DNA of 64,000 nucleotides from Flavobacteriaceae bacterium (GTDB lineage Bacteria > Bacteroidota > Bacteroidia > Flavobacteriales > Flavobacteriaceae): the NCBI GenBank assembly GCA_002694465.1, contig NZMG01000010.1:40658-104657 (forward strand), in the 5' to 3' direction. The position numbers and the translations under genes are program-made. The number at the start of each line of letters is the position of its first letter. Positions within the stretch are counted from its first letter, which is position 1. Below, piece after piece: positions 36,339 through 44,458 of this stretch. The notes beneath the pieces are model-generated. The model made no database searches, was not told where the DNA came from, and saw only the letters and a program-made list of their open reading frames with translations.

Positions 36339-37286
36339 CTAGTTAAAGATAGCAAACAGAATAGCAAACAGAAAAGTACTGAGTGCTACTTTCTTTAATT
36401 CGGAATCTAACAATCGCGGTTCTGTATTTTTAAAAACCGTTTTCATATTCAGAATAAACGGAATAAAGGCTATGACATACACAAATTGCATGGCATCCCA
36501 ATAGTTTAAAATACTATACCCCACGGTACAAAGCATTCCGAAGAGCAATAAAAAGGCGTGGTACTGTTTTGCCTTTTCAAAACCCATTTTTACGACAAGG
36601 GTTCTTTTGCCCACCTCTGCATCGTTCTCAATATCCCGAAGGTTATTTAAATTTAAAACCGCGGTGCTAAAACATCCTATGGCAGTGGCGGGTAACAATA
36701 ATTCCCACTGGAGGGTTTTTGTAAACAAAAAATAACTGCCCAACACACTCAATAATCCAAAAAATAGAAACACAAATACATCCCCTAGACCAGAATAGCC
36801 GTATGCATTTTTCCCCACTGTATATTTTACGGCAGCAATAATGGAGGCTATCGCTAAATTGAAAAACACAAAAGAGAGTATGAAATTTTCATTGCCAAAA
36901 GACTCAAAAATGAGGATGGTAGCTAGGAAAAAAGTGATGGCACCGGTGACAATCATCCCAACCTTCATTTGTTTGGGCAAAATAAATCCCGACGCGACCA
37001 TACGTTTTTCACCTTGTCGGTTAGCATCGGTTCCTTTAATGCCGTCACCATAGTCATTGGCAAAGTTGGATAGTATTTGGAAACCATTGGTTACTAAAAT
37101 AGCGAGCCAAAATATAGTAGTATTATAAAACGCTCCTAAGCAAATGGCAGATCCCATTGAGAAAAGAGAAGCACTTTCAAAACAAAAGTCTTCAAACCCA
37201 AAAGAACTTCCCACAATGACTCCAGAAACCGAAAGTGGTAAGGTTCGTAAACGTGCGGCTGCAATCCAAGCTTTTAGTGTAGTCAT
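36339..37286 (-). CDS. menA: 1,4-Dihydroxy-2-naphthoate polyprenyltransferase MenA
   Basis: A UbiA-superfamily membrane enzyme of 315 residues and about eight helices that attaches the isoprenoid tail to DHNA. The first Asp-rich motif is NFANDYGDGIKGTD (74-87) and the second region is NLRDIENDAEVGKRT. Both sit in cytoplasmic loops and bind Mg-prenyl-diphosphate. It is the first gene of the men operon; a perfect -7 box lies 18 nt upstream. Confidence 0.93.
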   Translation of the reverse strand: MTTLKAWIAAARLRTLPLSVSGVIVGSSFGFEDFCFESASLFSMGSAICLGAFYNTTIFWLAILVTNGFQILSNFANDYGDGIKGTDANRQGEKRMVASGFILPKQMKVGMIVTGAITFFLATILIFESFGNENFILSFVFFNLAIASIIAAVKYTVGKNAYGYSGLGDVFVFLFFGLLSVLGSYFLFTKTLQWELLLPATAIGCFSTAVLNLNNLRDIENDAEVGKRTLVVKMGFEKAKQYHAFLLLFGMLCTVGYSILNYWDAMQFVYVIAFIPFILNMKTVFKNTEPRLLDSELKKVALSTFLFAILFAIFN

Positions 37287-37303
37287 TCAATAGAATTGAA
37301 TGG

Positions 37304-37311
37304 CAAAAATA
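37304..37311 (-). promoter_or_regulatory. -7 promoter box for the men operon
   Basis: On the minus strand TATTTTTG (37311-37304) is a perfect TAnnTTTG box; transcription would start near 37298, about 11 nt before the menA ATG. No TTG is present at -33. Confidence 0.4.
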
Positions 37312-37438
37312 CCTTTAAATTTTATAAATTCTTTCATTACCTCCTAAATCATTGACAGTTTGGAAGTTAAAAATGGTTACCATGTATTTAGAAAAAAAAT
37401 AGTATTTTCATTTCCATAAACCATCTAAAAACGAATTG

Positions 37439-37813
37439 ATGAAAAGAAATATCGACATCGGCCTACTTGTTCTTCGTGTAGGAGTTTCTGCCCTTATGTT
37501 AACTCATGGCTTCCCAAAATTAATGCGATTTATTGAAGGAAATATGGCCATTGTGGGAGACCCTATTGGTGTGGGAACACTCATATCGTCCATCTTAGTG
37601 CTTCTTGGTGAAGTCGTGGCACCAGTACTAGTATTAATTGGTTTAAAATCTCGTTTTGCTGCCGTGGTAAGTGCGGCCACAATGGCTGTTGCGGCTTTTA
37701 TTGCACATGATGGTGACCCCATAGCCAAAAAGGAAAAGGCATTATTGTTTTTTATAGCATACGTTGCTATTGCCTTAATGGGTGCTGGAAAATTTTCGGT
37801 AGATAAGAAATAG
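37439..37813 (+). CDS. DoxX family membrane protein
   Basis: A 124-residue protein with four transmembrane helices (about 5-25, 45-67, 70-88, 98-115). The RVGVSALMLTHGFPKL helix and LVLIGLKSRFAA block are typical of DoxX proteins. The frame also has a TTG directly before the ATG; the ATG at 37439 fits family N-termini. The stop TAG abuts the holA stop with no gap. Function is uncertain; DoxX members have been linked to thiol/redox and quinone homeostasis, and the adjacent men genes are noted without further claim. Confidence 0.82.
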   Translation: MKRNIDIGLLVLRVGVSALMLTHGFPKLMRFIEGNMAIVGDPIGVGTLISSILVLLGEVVAPVLVLIGLKSRFAAVVSAATMAVAAFIAHDGDPIAKKEKALLFFIAYVAIALMGAGKFSVDKK

Positions 37814-38818
37814 TTAATTAAAGATTTTAACCAGAAGTTCTTTTAGTAAATCCCCTTGCGAAAGATTAGCAGCACCAACGCCTTTGCTTTTCATATCAAT
37901 TTCACGAATGGCACTTACTATGGCACTGACCTTTTTCATGGGGTAGTTTCGTGCGGCTTCTTGGTATTCTTTAATAAAATACGGGTTTACCCCCAATGCT
38001 TTTGGTGCCGTGGACTTGTCACTAATAGAGTGATATTTAAGCAGTTTTGAGAAAAAACTATATAGCAAGGCAACGGTCATTACAATAGGGTGGTTTTTAG
38101 AATTTTGTCCAAAATATTGCACAATTCCAAAGGCTTTTTTTATGTCTTTAGTGGCAATGGCACTTTGTAACTCAAAATTATTGAAGTCTTTACTTATCCC
38201 AATATTTTCTTCTACAATCTGTGGTGTAATTTGCTCACCAGGTTTTATAATGAGTTGTAATTTTTCTAATTCATTATTTACCTTGCTTAAATTATTCCCC
38301 AAAAATTCAGTGAGCATTTGAGATGCTTTGGGTGTAATGGTATAGCCCTTCCCTGCTAACACTCTTCGAATCCAATCTGGCACCTGATTTTCATACAATT
38401 TATTACTTTCGAAGAGAACGCCACTTTTCTTTATGGTTTTGGCTAATTTTTTCCGAGCATCTAACTTTTTGTATTTGTAGCAAATCACCAAAACGGTTGT
38501 AGGTTGTGGGTTTTCAACATAAGAAACTAGGTTTTCGATGGTACGAGAGAGTTCCTGCGCTTCTTTTACAATTACCACCTGCCGTTCTGCCATCATGGGG
38601 TATCGTTTGGCGTTGCTAACAATATCCTCAATCGTTATATCCCTGCCATAGAGCACCATTTGGTTAAATCCTTTCTCTTCTTCAGAAAGCAAATGATCTT
38701 CAATATAATCACTTATTCCATCAATATAATACGGCTCCTCACCCATTAAAAAATAGATAGGCGCAATAGTGCCTTGTTTAATATCGCCAATGATTTGTTT
38801 TACCTGCTCTAAAGCCAT
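37814..38818 (-). CDS. holA: DNA polymerase III subunit delta
   Basis: A 334-residue clamp-loader subunit that opens the sliding clamp. The start FLMGEEPYYIDGISDYIED is the hallmark of the delta N-terminal AAA-like domain (an inactive P-loop), and the ILVAKRYPMMAERQVVIVK-like segment is conserved in the family. The C-terminal about 120 residues form the collar domain. It diverges from the HsdR-N-like gene with a 42-nt gap. Confidence 0.93.
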   Translation of the reverse strand: MALEQVKQIIGDIKQGTIAPIYFLMGEEPYYIDGISDYIEDHLLSEEEKGFNQMVLYGRDITIEDIVSNAKRYPMMAERQVVIVKEAQELSRTIENLVSYVENPQPTTVLVICYKYKKLDARKKLAKTIKKSGVLFESNKLYENQVPDWIRRVLAGKGYTITPKASQMLTEFLGNNLSKVNNELEKLQLIIKPGEQITPQIVEENIGISKDFNNFELQSAIATKDIKKAFGIVQYFGQNSKNHPIVMTVALLYSFFSKLLKYHSISDKSTAPKALGVNPYFIKEYQEAARNYPMKKVSAIVSAIREIDMKSKGVGAANLSQGDLLKELLVKIFN

Positions 38819-38860
38819 GTAGAATTATGAAAAATGAAACAGAAAACGTTTCTTTGTTTT

Positions 38861-39295
38861 ATGCTGAAACTAAATTTTCCAGAATATTCCTTTCGGTTCA
38901 AAAATAGCGAAAACAAACGGTTGATTTTTGATCCTATCCGAAAAAAATTTATGATGCTCACTCCCGAAGAATGGGTTCGGCAACATACGGTTCAGTTTCT
39001 TATACAAGAGAAAGGGTATTCGGCTTCTTTAATCAATGTTGAAAAGCAACTCAACCTCCACGGCACTAAAAAACGTTATGATATTGTTGTGTTTAACCCT
39101 AACGGAAGCATCTTCCTTATTGTAGAATGCAAAGCTCCCACTATTGAAATAAACCAAGAAACTTTCGACCAAATTGCACGTTATAACCTCGTGACGCAAG
39201 CCGAATATTTAATGGTTACCAATGGACTCGACCATTTTTACTGCCAAATGGATTATAATAACGAGCGGTATGTTTTTTTAAGGGAATTGCCTTAA
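38861..39295 (+). CDS. Type I restriction HsdR-N-like endonuclease-fold protein
   Basis: A 144-residue protein with a PD-(D/E)xK nuclease core: Asp74 in KRYDIVVFNP, Glu89 and Lys91 in IVECKAP. It is the small stand-alone HsdR N-terminal type (cf. DUF4268-like), not a full motor protein; no hsdM or hsdS is nearby, so it is not a complete restriction system. The frame extends to an ATG at 38834, but the family N-terminus (LNFPEYSFRFKN) and spacing favour ATG 38861. It is common next to holA in Flavobacteriia as I recall. Confidence 0.8.
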   Translation: MLKLNFPEYSFRFKNSENKRLIFDPIRKKFMMLTPEEWVRQHTVQFLIQEKGYSASLINVEKQLNLHGTKKRYDIVVFNPNGSIFLIVECKAPTIEINQETFDQIARYNLVTQAEYLMVTNGLDHFYCQMDYNNERYVFLRELP

Positions 39296-39313
39296 AGATT
39301 TACAAAATAATAC

Positions 39314-39344
39314 TTGCAAAGTTTAGGAATTTAATTTTACTTTG
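39314..39344 (+). promoter_or_regulatory. Probable Bacteroidota-type promoter
   Basis: TTG (39314-39316), a 20-nt spacer and TTACTTTG (39337-39344) match the consensus except base 2 of the -7 box. It precedes the ATG at 39373 by 28 nt. Confidence 0.45.
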
Positions 39345-39372
39345 TATTTCAAAGTACTTTAAAAAATACATC

Positions 39373-39657
39373 ATGAAAACTAATAGACTTACCTTTATTC
39401 TCATCACAGCAACTATTCTATTGCTTATCCCTTTGGTTGCCATGCAGTTTACTGAAGAAGTGAATTGGACACTAGCCGATTTTCTAGTGGCAGGTGTATT
39501 ATTATATGGCACGGGGTTGCTATGCGAGTTAATTTTAAGAAAAGTAAAAAAAGTGAAACTACGTATAGCCCTATGCATAGGTATTCTAATTGTACTATTG
39601 TTAATTTGGGCTGAATTGGCCGTTGGAATTTTTGGCACTCTCATTGCTGGAAGTTAG
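39373..39657 (+). CDS. Small three-helix membrane protein, unknown function
   Basis: A 94-residue protein with three hydrophobic segments (about 8-25, 35-53, 63-90). The middle contains ALDFLVAG-like residues and a basic RKVKKVKLR loop, positive-inside, between helices 2 and 3. No domain is recognised. Its own promoter candidate lies 28 nt upstream and a perfect inverted repeat follows the stop. Confidence 0.7.
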   Translation: MKTNRLTFILITATILLLIPLVAMQFTEEVNWTLADFLVAGVLLYGTGLLCELILRKVKKVKLRIALCIGILIVLLLIWAELAVGIFGTLIAGS

Positions 39658-39676
39658 CACCTATTTCGAAAGGATT

Positions 39677-39699
39677 TTATACCTTTAGTGAAGGTATAA
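39677..39699. repeat. Perfect 9-bp inverted repeat before the SRPBCC gene
   Basis: TTATACCTT (39677-39685), a 5-nt loop TAGTG and AAGGTATAA (39691-39699), 13 nt upstream of the ATG at 39712. No T-run follows. A TACCTTTA box overlaps the left arm, so the palindrome could be an operator on the promoter, or the end hairpin of the preceding gene. Confidence 0.5.
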
Positions 39700-39711
39700 G
39701 TTCTTTACACA

Positions 39712-40149
39712 ATGAAAGAAAGCAGTTTCACTATATATAACAATCTTACAATTCATGCTCCCGTCGAACGTGTTTTTGAAGCTATTAGCGAACCTCATCA
39801 CCTAATAAACTGGTGGCCTCAACGGTGTACTGGAAATCCAGAATTGGGAGGAGCCTATAATTTTTATTTTACTCCAGAATACGATTGGTACGGGGAAGTG
39901 AGTCAAATAGAAAAACCACATTCATTTTATATTAAAATGACTCAGGCAGATACCGATTGGGACCCTACCACTTTTAGTTTCGATTTGGAAGAGGAAAACG
40001 GAAAAACCCAAGTGAGGTTCTCACATTCCAACTGGCCAGCTTGCAATGACCATTTTAAAATTGCTTCCTATTGTTGGGCAGTATTATTAAAAGGGCTTAA
40101 AGATTACTTAGAAAGAGGAGACATTGTTCCATTTGAAAAACGTTCATAA
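39712..40149 (+). CDS. SRPBCC (AHSA1-like) domain protein
   Basis: A 145-residue START/Bet v1-like protein starting with the family motif TIHAPVERVFEAISEPHHL and carrying the WWPQRCTG strand. Such proteins form a hydrophobic pocket for lipids or small ligands and are often paired with regulators. It overlaps nothing and is followed after 10 nt by a DinB-type gene; the two may be cotranscribed. The specific ligand cannot be told. Confidence 0.85.
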   Translation: MKESSFTIYNNLTIHAPVERVFEAISEPHHLINWWPQRCTGNPELGGAYNFYFTPEYDWYGEVSQIEKPHSFYIKMTQADTDWDPTTFSFDLEEENGKTQVRFSHSNWPACNDHFKIASYCWAVLLKGLKDYLERGDIVPFEKRS

Positions 40150-40159
40150 ATCTATACCA

Positions 40160-40735
40160 ATGAACCCACAAAATTACCTCGAAAGCGTCACGAAACAATT
40201 TCAGTATTACAAAATGCTTGGGGATAAAACCATAGCGCAATTAGAAGAAAAAGATTTTTTTTGGCAATACAATCCAGAGAGTAATAGTATTGCCATTACG
40301 GTAAACCATTTATGGGGAAATATGCTTTCCCGCTGGACAGATTTTTTAACTAGTGATGGTGAAAAAGAATGGCGCCAAAGGGATTTGGAGTTTGAAGACA
40401 TAATTAAAACAGAAAAAGAATTACTTGAAAAATGGGAAACTGGTTGGCAATGCTTATTTGAAGCCTTAGCCTCCCTCAACGATACCAATTTTGAAACTAT
40501 AATTTACATCCGAAATCAAGGGCACACCATAATGGAAGCCATTAATAGGCAACTAGCACATTACAGCTATCACGTAGGGCAAATAGTATATATAGGAAGA
40601 ATGATAAAAGGAACAGATTGGCAAAGTCTTTCCATTCCTAAAGGAGCTTCCAAGGCATTTAATACCGAAAAATTTTCTCAAGATAGAAAGCGACAACATT
40701 TTACTGATGAATTCTTAAAAGACAATAAAAAATAA
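40160..40735 (+). CDS. DinB-superfamily (DUF1572) protein
   Basis: A 191-residue four-helix-bundle protein of the DinB/YfiT type. The start ATG 40160 (MNPQNYLES) is preferred over the TTG at 40124 because the family begins there and the TTG overlaps the upstream SRPBCC gene. A His in VNHLWGN (helix 2) and two in AHYSYHVGQ (helix 4) are the likely metal ligands. DinB proteins act in thiol transfer or are of unknown role. It is 10 nt behind the SRPBCC gene. Confidence 0.83.
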   Translation: MNPQNYLESVTKQFQYYKMLGDKTIAQLEEKDFFWQYNPESNSIAITVNHLWGNMLSRWTDFLTSDGEKEWRQRDLEFEDIIKTEKELLEKWETGWQCLFEALASLNDTNFETIIYIRNQGHTIMEAINRQLAHYSYHVGQIVYIGRMIKGTDWQSLSIPKGASKAFNTEKFSQDRKRQHFTDEFLKDNKK

Positions 40736-40755
40736 TCCTCTTTTAAGAAAAACTT

Positions 40756-40763
40756 TATATTTG
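40756..40763 (+). promoter_or_regulatory. -7 promoter box for the gene at 40789
   Basis: TATATTTG is a perfect TAnnTTTG box 25 nt before the ATG at 40789; no TTG is seen at the -33 distance. Confidence 0.4.
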
Positions 40764-40788
40764 AGAACTAACTCAAAAAAACAACTCC

Positions 40789-41154
40789 ATGTTAGGACTA
40801 GTACTCATTTATTTTATTGGAAAGTATTTTTACAAATTAGCCGAAGATTTCGGTAAAAGCAAATGGGGTTTTGCTATTCTTGGCGTTGTTTCTTATTATG
40901 CTGGTGCTTTTTTAGGGGGAATTATTTTAGGGTTAATATCAATTTTTTGGGAAGACTTTGATATAGAATACATGAGTGATATGCAACTAGGCCTTATGGC
41001 AATTCTTTGGAGTGTTAATGTGTGTTGGAGTATATTCTCTTTTAAAGAAAATTTGGACAAAAAACCAAAAGGAAGAAGAAGTTGTTTCTATAGACGATAT
41101 TGGAAAGTCTTAATTGGCTACTTCACTTATAAACTTAATACGATAGAGGCGTAA
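40789..41154 (+). CDS. Small conserved membrane protein, probably frameshifted at the C-terminus
   Basis: A 121-codon frame; residues 1-88 show three transmembrane segments (about 2-18, 25-52, 68-83) like a conserved flavobacterial small membrane protein. From about residue 89 the reading is basic and unlike the family (KPKGRRSCFYRRYW). The +1 frame from 41054 reads WTKNQKEEEVVSIDDIGKS and ends at TAA 41111-41113, just where recQ ends, which looks like the true tail. A loss of two T or gain of one T in the run at 41052-41054 would explain it. As written, the gene overlaps recQ by 45 nt. Confidence 0.65.
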   Translation: MLGLVLIYFIGKYFYKLAEDFGKSKWGFAILGVVSYYAGAFLGGIILGLISIFWEDFDIEYMSDMQLGLMAILWSVNVCWSIFSFKENLDKKPKGRRSCFYRRYWKVLIGYFTYKLNTIEA

Positions 41155-43305
41155 TTCTTCTACATCATAATCGCCATCAAACTCGTCCATGGCTTCTTCT
41201 ATTTGATCAGTTTCGGCTTCTAAAAAATACTCGTGCAATTCTTCTTGTTGCTCTTCATCCAAAACTTCATCAATCCAATAGTTAATATTCAGTTTGGTAC
41301 CGCTATACACAATGGCTTCCATTTCTTTTATAAAATCGGGCATATCAAGTCCTTTGGCATTGGCGATATCTGTTAATGCAAGCTTCCTATCGACACTCTG
41401 AATGATATAAAGCTTTAATGCACTATTACTCCCTGTAGATTTTACAATAAAGTCATCTGGACGGATAATATCATTTTCTTCAACATAATCTGAAATGAGC
41501 TTCACGAAGGATGCACCGTACTTTTTGGCCTTTCCCTCGCCCACTCCATGCACGTTAGAAAGCTCATCTAACGTAATAGGATATTTAAGTGCCATATCCT
41601 CTAAAGAAGGGTCTTGAAAAATAACAAAAGGGGGTAGCTTTAACTTATCAGCCACCTTCTTCCGTTCATTCTTTAATAATTTAAAGAGCTGTTCATCGGC
41701 TACATTACCTCCAGACTTTTGTGCGGTAACCACACTATCGTCATTCGCTTCTTTATAGCTATGATCTTCTGTCATCATAAAGGATGAAGGAGAATTTAAA
41801 TAGGAACGACCTTCTTCAGTTAATTTTATAACACCATAGCTTTCAATATCTTTTTTGAGAAATCCTGCCACTAAAACCTGGCGTAATAAAGCCATCCAGT
41901 ATTGTGGTTCATGATTTTTTCCAATACCAAAAAAGCTTTGTGTGTCGGTCCTATGTGATTTAATTAAAGCATTCACTTTACCTACAAGAACATTGACAAC
42001 TTCCTTTGATTTATATTGCTGATTGGTGTCTTTTATTACTTTGAGGAGCATGGCTACTTCATTCTGGGCTTCAATTTTCTTTTTAGGATGTCTCATATTA
42101 TCATCCATATCGCCTCCATCACCCGTTTCATTATCAAATTCTTCCCCAAAATAATGAAGGATAAATTTTCGTCTGGACATAGAAGTTTCAGCAAAAGCCA
42201 CTACTTCTTGCAATAAGGCATGACCTATTTCCTGTTCGGCCACCGGTTTACCACTCATAAACTTTTCTAGCTTCTCTATGTCTTTGTAGCTATAAAATGC
42301 TAGACAATGCCCTTCACCTCCGTCACGTCCAGCGCGCCCCGTCTCTTGATAGTAACTCTCTATACTTTTGGGAATGTCATTATGAATTACATAACGCACA
42401 TCGGGCTTGTCGATCCCCATCCCAAAGGCGATGGTGGCAACTACCACATCGGCATCTTCCATAAGGAACATGTCTTGATTTTTCACTCTTGTTTTAGCGT
42501 CTAAACCCGCGTGATACGGAATGGCTTTAATTCCATTCACCTGCAGTGTTTGCGCCAATTCTTCTACCCGTTTTCTACTTAAACAATAAATAATCCCACT
42601 TTTCCCTTCGTTTTGTTTTACAAAGCGAGTGATGTCACTATCGACATTCTTTGTTTTTGGTCTAATTTCATAATATAAATTAGGTCTATTAAAGGAAGCT
42701 TTAAACGTATTGGCATCTTGAATTCCAAGGTTCTTCAAAATGTCTTCTTGCACCTTTGGTGTTGCCGTTGCTGTTAACCCAGCAATAGGAATATTATCCC
42801 CTAAACGTTCTATAATTTTCCGAAGGTTTCGATATTCGGGTCTAAAATCGTGTCCCCATTCGCTAATACAATGTGCTTCATCAATGGCCACAAAGGAAAT
42901 TTTAACGCCTTTTAAAAAATCGACATTCTCTTCTTTGGTAAGAGACTCTGGTGCCACATACAATAATTTGGTAACCCCAGAAGTAATGTCTGCTTTTACC
43001 TGTTTTATTTCAGTCTTGGTAAGCGAAGAGTTAAGCACGTGTGCAATACCATCTTCAGACGAAAGCGAACGCAAGGCATCCACTTGGTTTTTCATTAAAG
43101 CAATTAAAGGTGACACCACGATGGCCGTTCCGTCTTTCATTAATGCTGGGAGTTGGTAGCAAAGAGATTTTCCGCCACCTGTTGGCATAATTACAAAGGT
43201 GTTTTTCCCCGCCAACACACTTTTAATTACATCTTCTTGAAGCCCTTTAAATGAAGTAAAGCCGAAATATTTCTTCAGAGACGCAAATAAATCTGTTTCG
43301 CTCAC
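41110..43305 (-). CDS. recQ: ATP-dependent DNA helicase RecQ
   Basis: A 731-residue 3'-5' helicase for recombination and fork repair. Walker A is GGGKSLCYQLP, motif II DEAHCISEWGHDFRPEY, motif VI QETGRAGRDG; an RQC winged-helix region and an HRDC domain (about 535-610) follow. The zinc-binding cysteines typical of the RecQ core are replaced here by acidic and Lys residues around DDNMRHPKKK, a feature I recall for Bacteroidota RecQ1. The start is GTG at 43305, 22 nt after the predicted TSS. Confidence 0.94.
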   Translation of the reverse strand: MSETDLFASLKKYFGFTSFKGLQEDVIKSVLAGKNTFVIMPTGGGKSLCYQLPALMKDGTAIVVSPLIALMKNQVDALRSLSSEDGIAHVLNSSLTKTEIKQVKADITSGVTKLLYVAPESLTKEENVDFLKGVKISFVAIDEAHCISEWGHDFRPEYRNLRKIIERLGDNIPIAGLTATATPKVQEDILKNLGIQDANTFKASFNRPNLYYEIRPKTKNVDSDITRFVKQNEGKSGIIYCLSRKRVEELAQTLQVNGIKAIPYHAGLDAKTRVKNQDMFLMEDADVVVATIAFGMGIDKPDVRYVIHNDIPKSIESYYQETGRAGRDGGEGHCLAFYSYKDIEKLEKFMSGKPVAEQEIGHALLQEVVAFAETSMSRRKFILHYFGEEFDNETGDGGDMDDNMRHPKKKIEAQNEVAMLLKVIKDTNQQYKSKEVVNVLVGKVNALIKSHRTDTQSFFGIGKNHEPQYWMALLRQVLVAGFLKKDIESYGVIKLTEEGRSYLNSPSSFMMTEDHSYKEANDDSVVTAQKSGGNVADEQLFKLLKNERKKVADKLKLPPFVIFQDPSLEDMALKYPITLDELSNVHGVGEGKAKKYGASFVKLISDYVEENDIIRPDDFIVKSTGSNSALKLYIIQSVDRKLALTDIANAKGLDMPDFIKEMEAIVYSGTKLNINYWIDEVLDEEQQEELHEYFLEAETDQIEEAMDEFDGDYDVEELRLYRIKFISEVAN

Positions 43306-43333
43306 GCTTGTAGTAATTTAAATTTTTTAGATG

Positions 43334-43363
43334 CAAAATTAAATTGTAGGAACTCAATAACAA
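43334..43363 (-). promoter_or_regulatory. Promoter of recQ (overlapping the kdsD promoter)
   Basis: On the minus strand TTG (43363-43361), a 19-nt spacer and TAATTTTG (43341-43334): a perfect -33/-7 match. The start of transcription would be near 43327 and the leader about 22 nt. Confidence 0.62.
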
Positions 43364-43374
43364 TTGTAATTTTG
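43344..43374 (+). promoter_or_regulatory. Promoter of kdsD-tatC-lptB operon
   Basis: TTG (43344-43346), a 20-nt spacer and TAATTTTG (43367-43374) match perfectly. The predicted TSS near 43381 leaves a leader of about 112 nt before the TTG start at 43493. Confidence 0.6.
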
Positions 43375-43492
43375 CAACCTATTGGATACTATTGAATCTA
43401 ATTAACGTAATTGAGGTTAGGAACAATTAGTTTTTTCCATTACTAAAGATACTAATTTCTTAAAAAGGAACAAACTTAAAAAAGTCTAAATT

Positions 43493-44458
43493 TTGAATTA
43501 TTACAATACCATTATAACCGTTGCTAGAAAAACGATTGAAACTGAAGGAAATGCAATATTGCATTTAGCTACTTTGGTTACCGAAGAGTTTGCAAAAGCA
43601 GTGGATTATATTTATCAATCAAAAGGCAGGGTGATTGTAACTGGGATAGGTAAAAGCGCTAATATTGCGACAAAAATTGTAGCAACTCTTAATTCTACCG
43701 GAACGCCTGCAATCTTCATGCACGCAGCAGATGCCATTCACGGAGATTTAGGGATTATTCAAGAAAACGATACGGTTATTTGTATTTCAAAAAGTGGTAA
43801 CACCCCAGAAATAAAAGTGTTGGTTCCTCTAATTAAAGCAAGTGGTAATAAGCTCATGGCAATTACATCGAACAAAGATTCCTTTTTAGGGGTTCAAAGT
43901 GATTTTGTGCTTCATGCCTATGTTGAAAAGGAAGCCTGCCCTAATAATTTAGCACCCACCACCAGTACCACGGCTCAATTAGTCATGGGAGATGCTTTAG
44001 CCATGTCACTTTTAAACCTTCGCGGGTTTTCAAGTAGTGATTTTGCGCGTTTTCATCCAGGAGGTTCGTTAGGAAAAAAATTATATTTACGCGTAAGTGA
44101 CTTAACATCCTTAAACGAAAAGCCCCAAGTAACGCCAGATATGAGTGTAAAAAGAGTGATTGTTGAAATTTCTGAAAAACTATTAGGAGTTACTGCCGTT
44201 GTAGAAGATGAAAAGATCGTCGGTATTATCACAGATGGTGACTTGCGTAGAATGCTTACTAAAGTAGATAATATCGCTGGACTTACGGCCAAAGATATTA
44301 TGACAAAAAATCCGAAGAAAATTGATAATGACGCGATGGCTGTTGAAGCTATGGAAATGATGGACACCAATGGAATTACACAGATTTTGGCAGAAAAGGA
44401 TGGTAAATACTCTGGCGTAGTACATATTCACAATCTAAGTAAAGAAGGAATTATTTAA
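43493..44458 (+). CDS. kdsD: D-arabinose 5-phosphate isomerase (KpsF/GutQ family)
   Basis: A 321-residue enzyme that converts ribulose 5-phosphate to arabinose 5-phosphate for Kdo, needed in lipopolysaccharide core. The SIS domain (about 35-175) shows VTGIGKSANIA and ISKSGNTPEI, and two CBS domains follow (from about 205). The start is TTG: an in-frame TAA lies six nucleotides before it and the family begins here. It heads an envelope operon: the tatC ATG overlaps its stop (TAATG), then an AhpD-like gene and lptB. Confidence 0.92.
   Translation: MNYYNTIITVARKTIETEGNAILHLATLVTEEFAKAVDYIYQSKGRVIVTGIGKSANIATKIVATLNSTGTPAIFMHAADAIHGDLGIIQENDTVICISKSGNTPEIKVLVPLIKASGNKLMAITSNKDSFLGVQSDFVLHAYVEKEACPNNLAPTTSTTAQLVMGDALAMSLLNLRGFSSSDFARFHPGGSLGKKLYLRVSDLTSLNEKPQVTPDMSVKRVIVEISEKLLGVTAVVEDEKIVGIITDGDLRRMLTKVDNIAGLTAKDIMTKNPKKIDNDAMAVEAMEMMDTNGITQILAEKDGKYSGVVHIHNLSKEGII

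Noticed and set aside
23784..37813. Recent duplication of the two DoxX genes (23784 and 37439)
   Set aside because: They share only the general DoxX pattern, with low residue identity by eye, and different neighbours.
38861..39295. A complete type I restriction-modification system
   Set aside because: Only a stand-alone nuclease-fold protein is present; no hsdM, hsdS or helicase motor is near.
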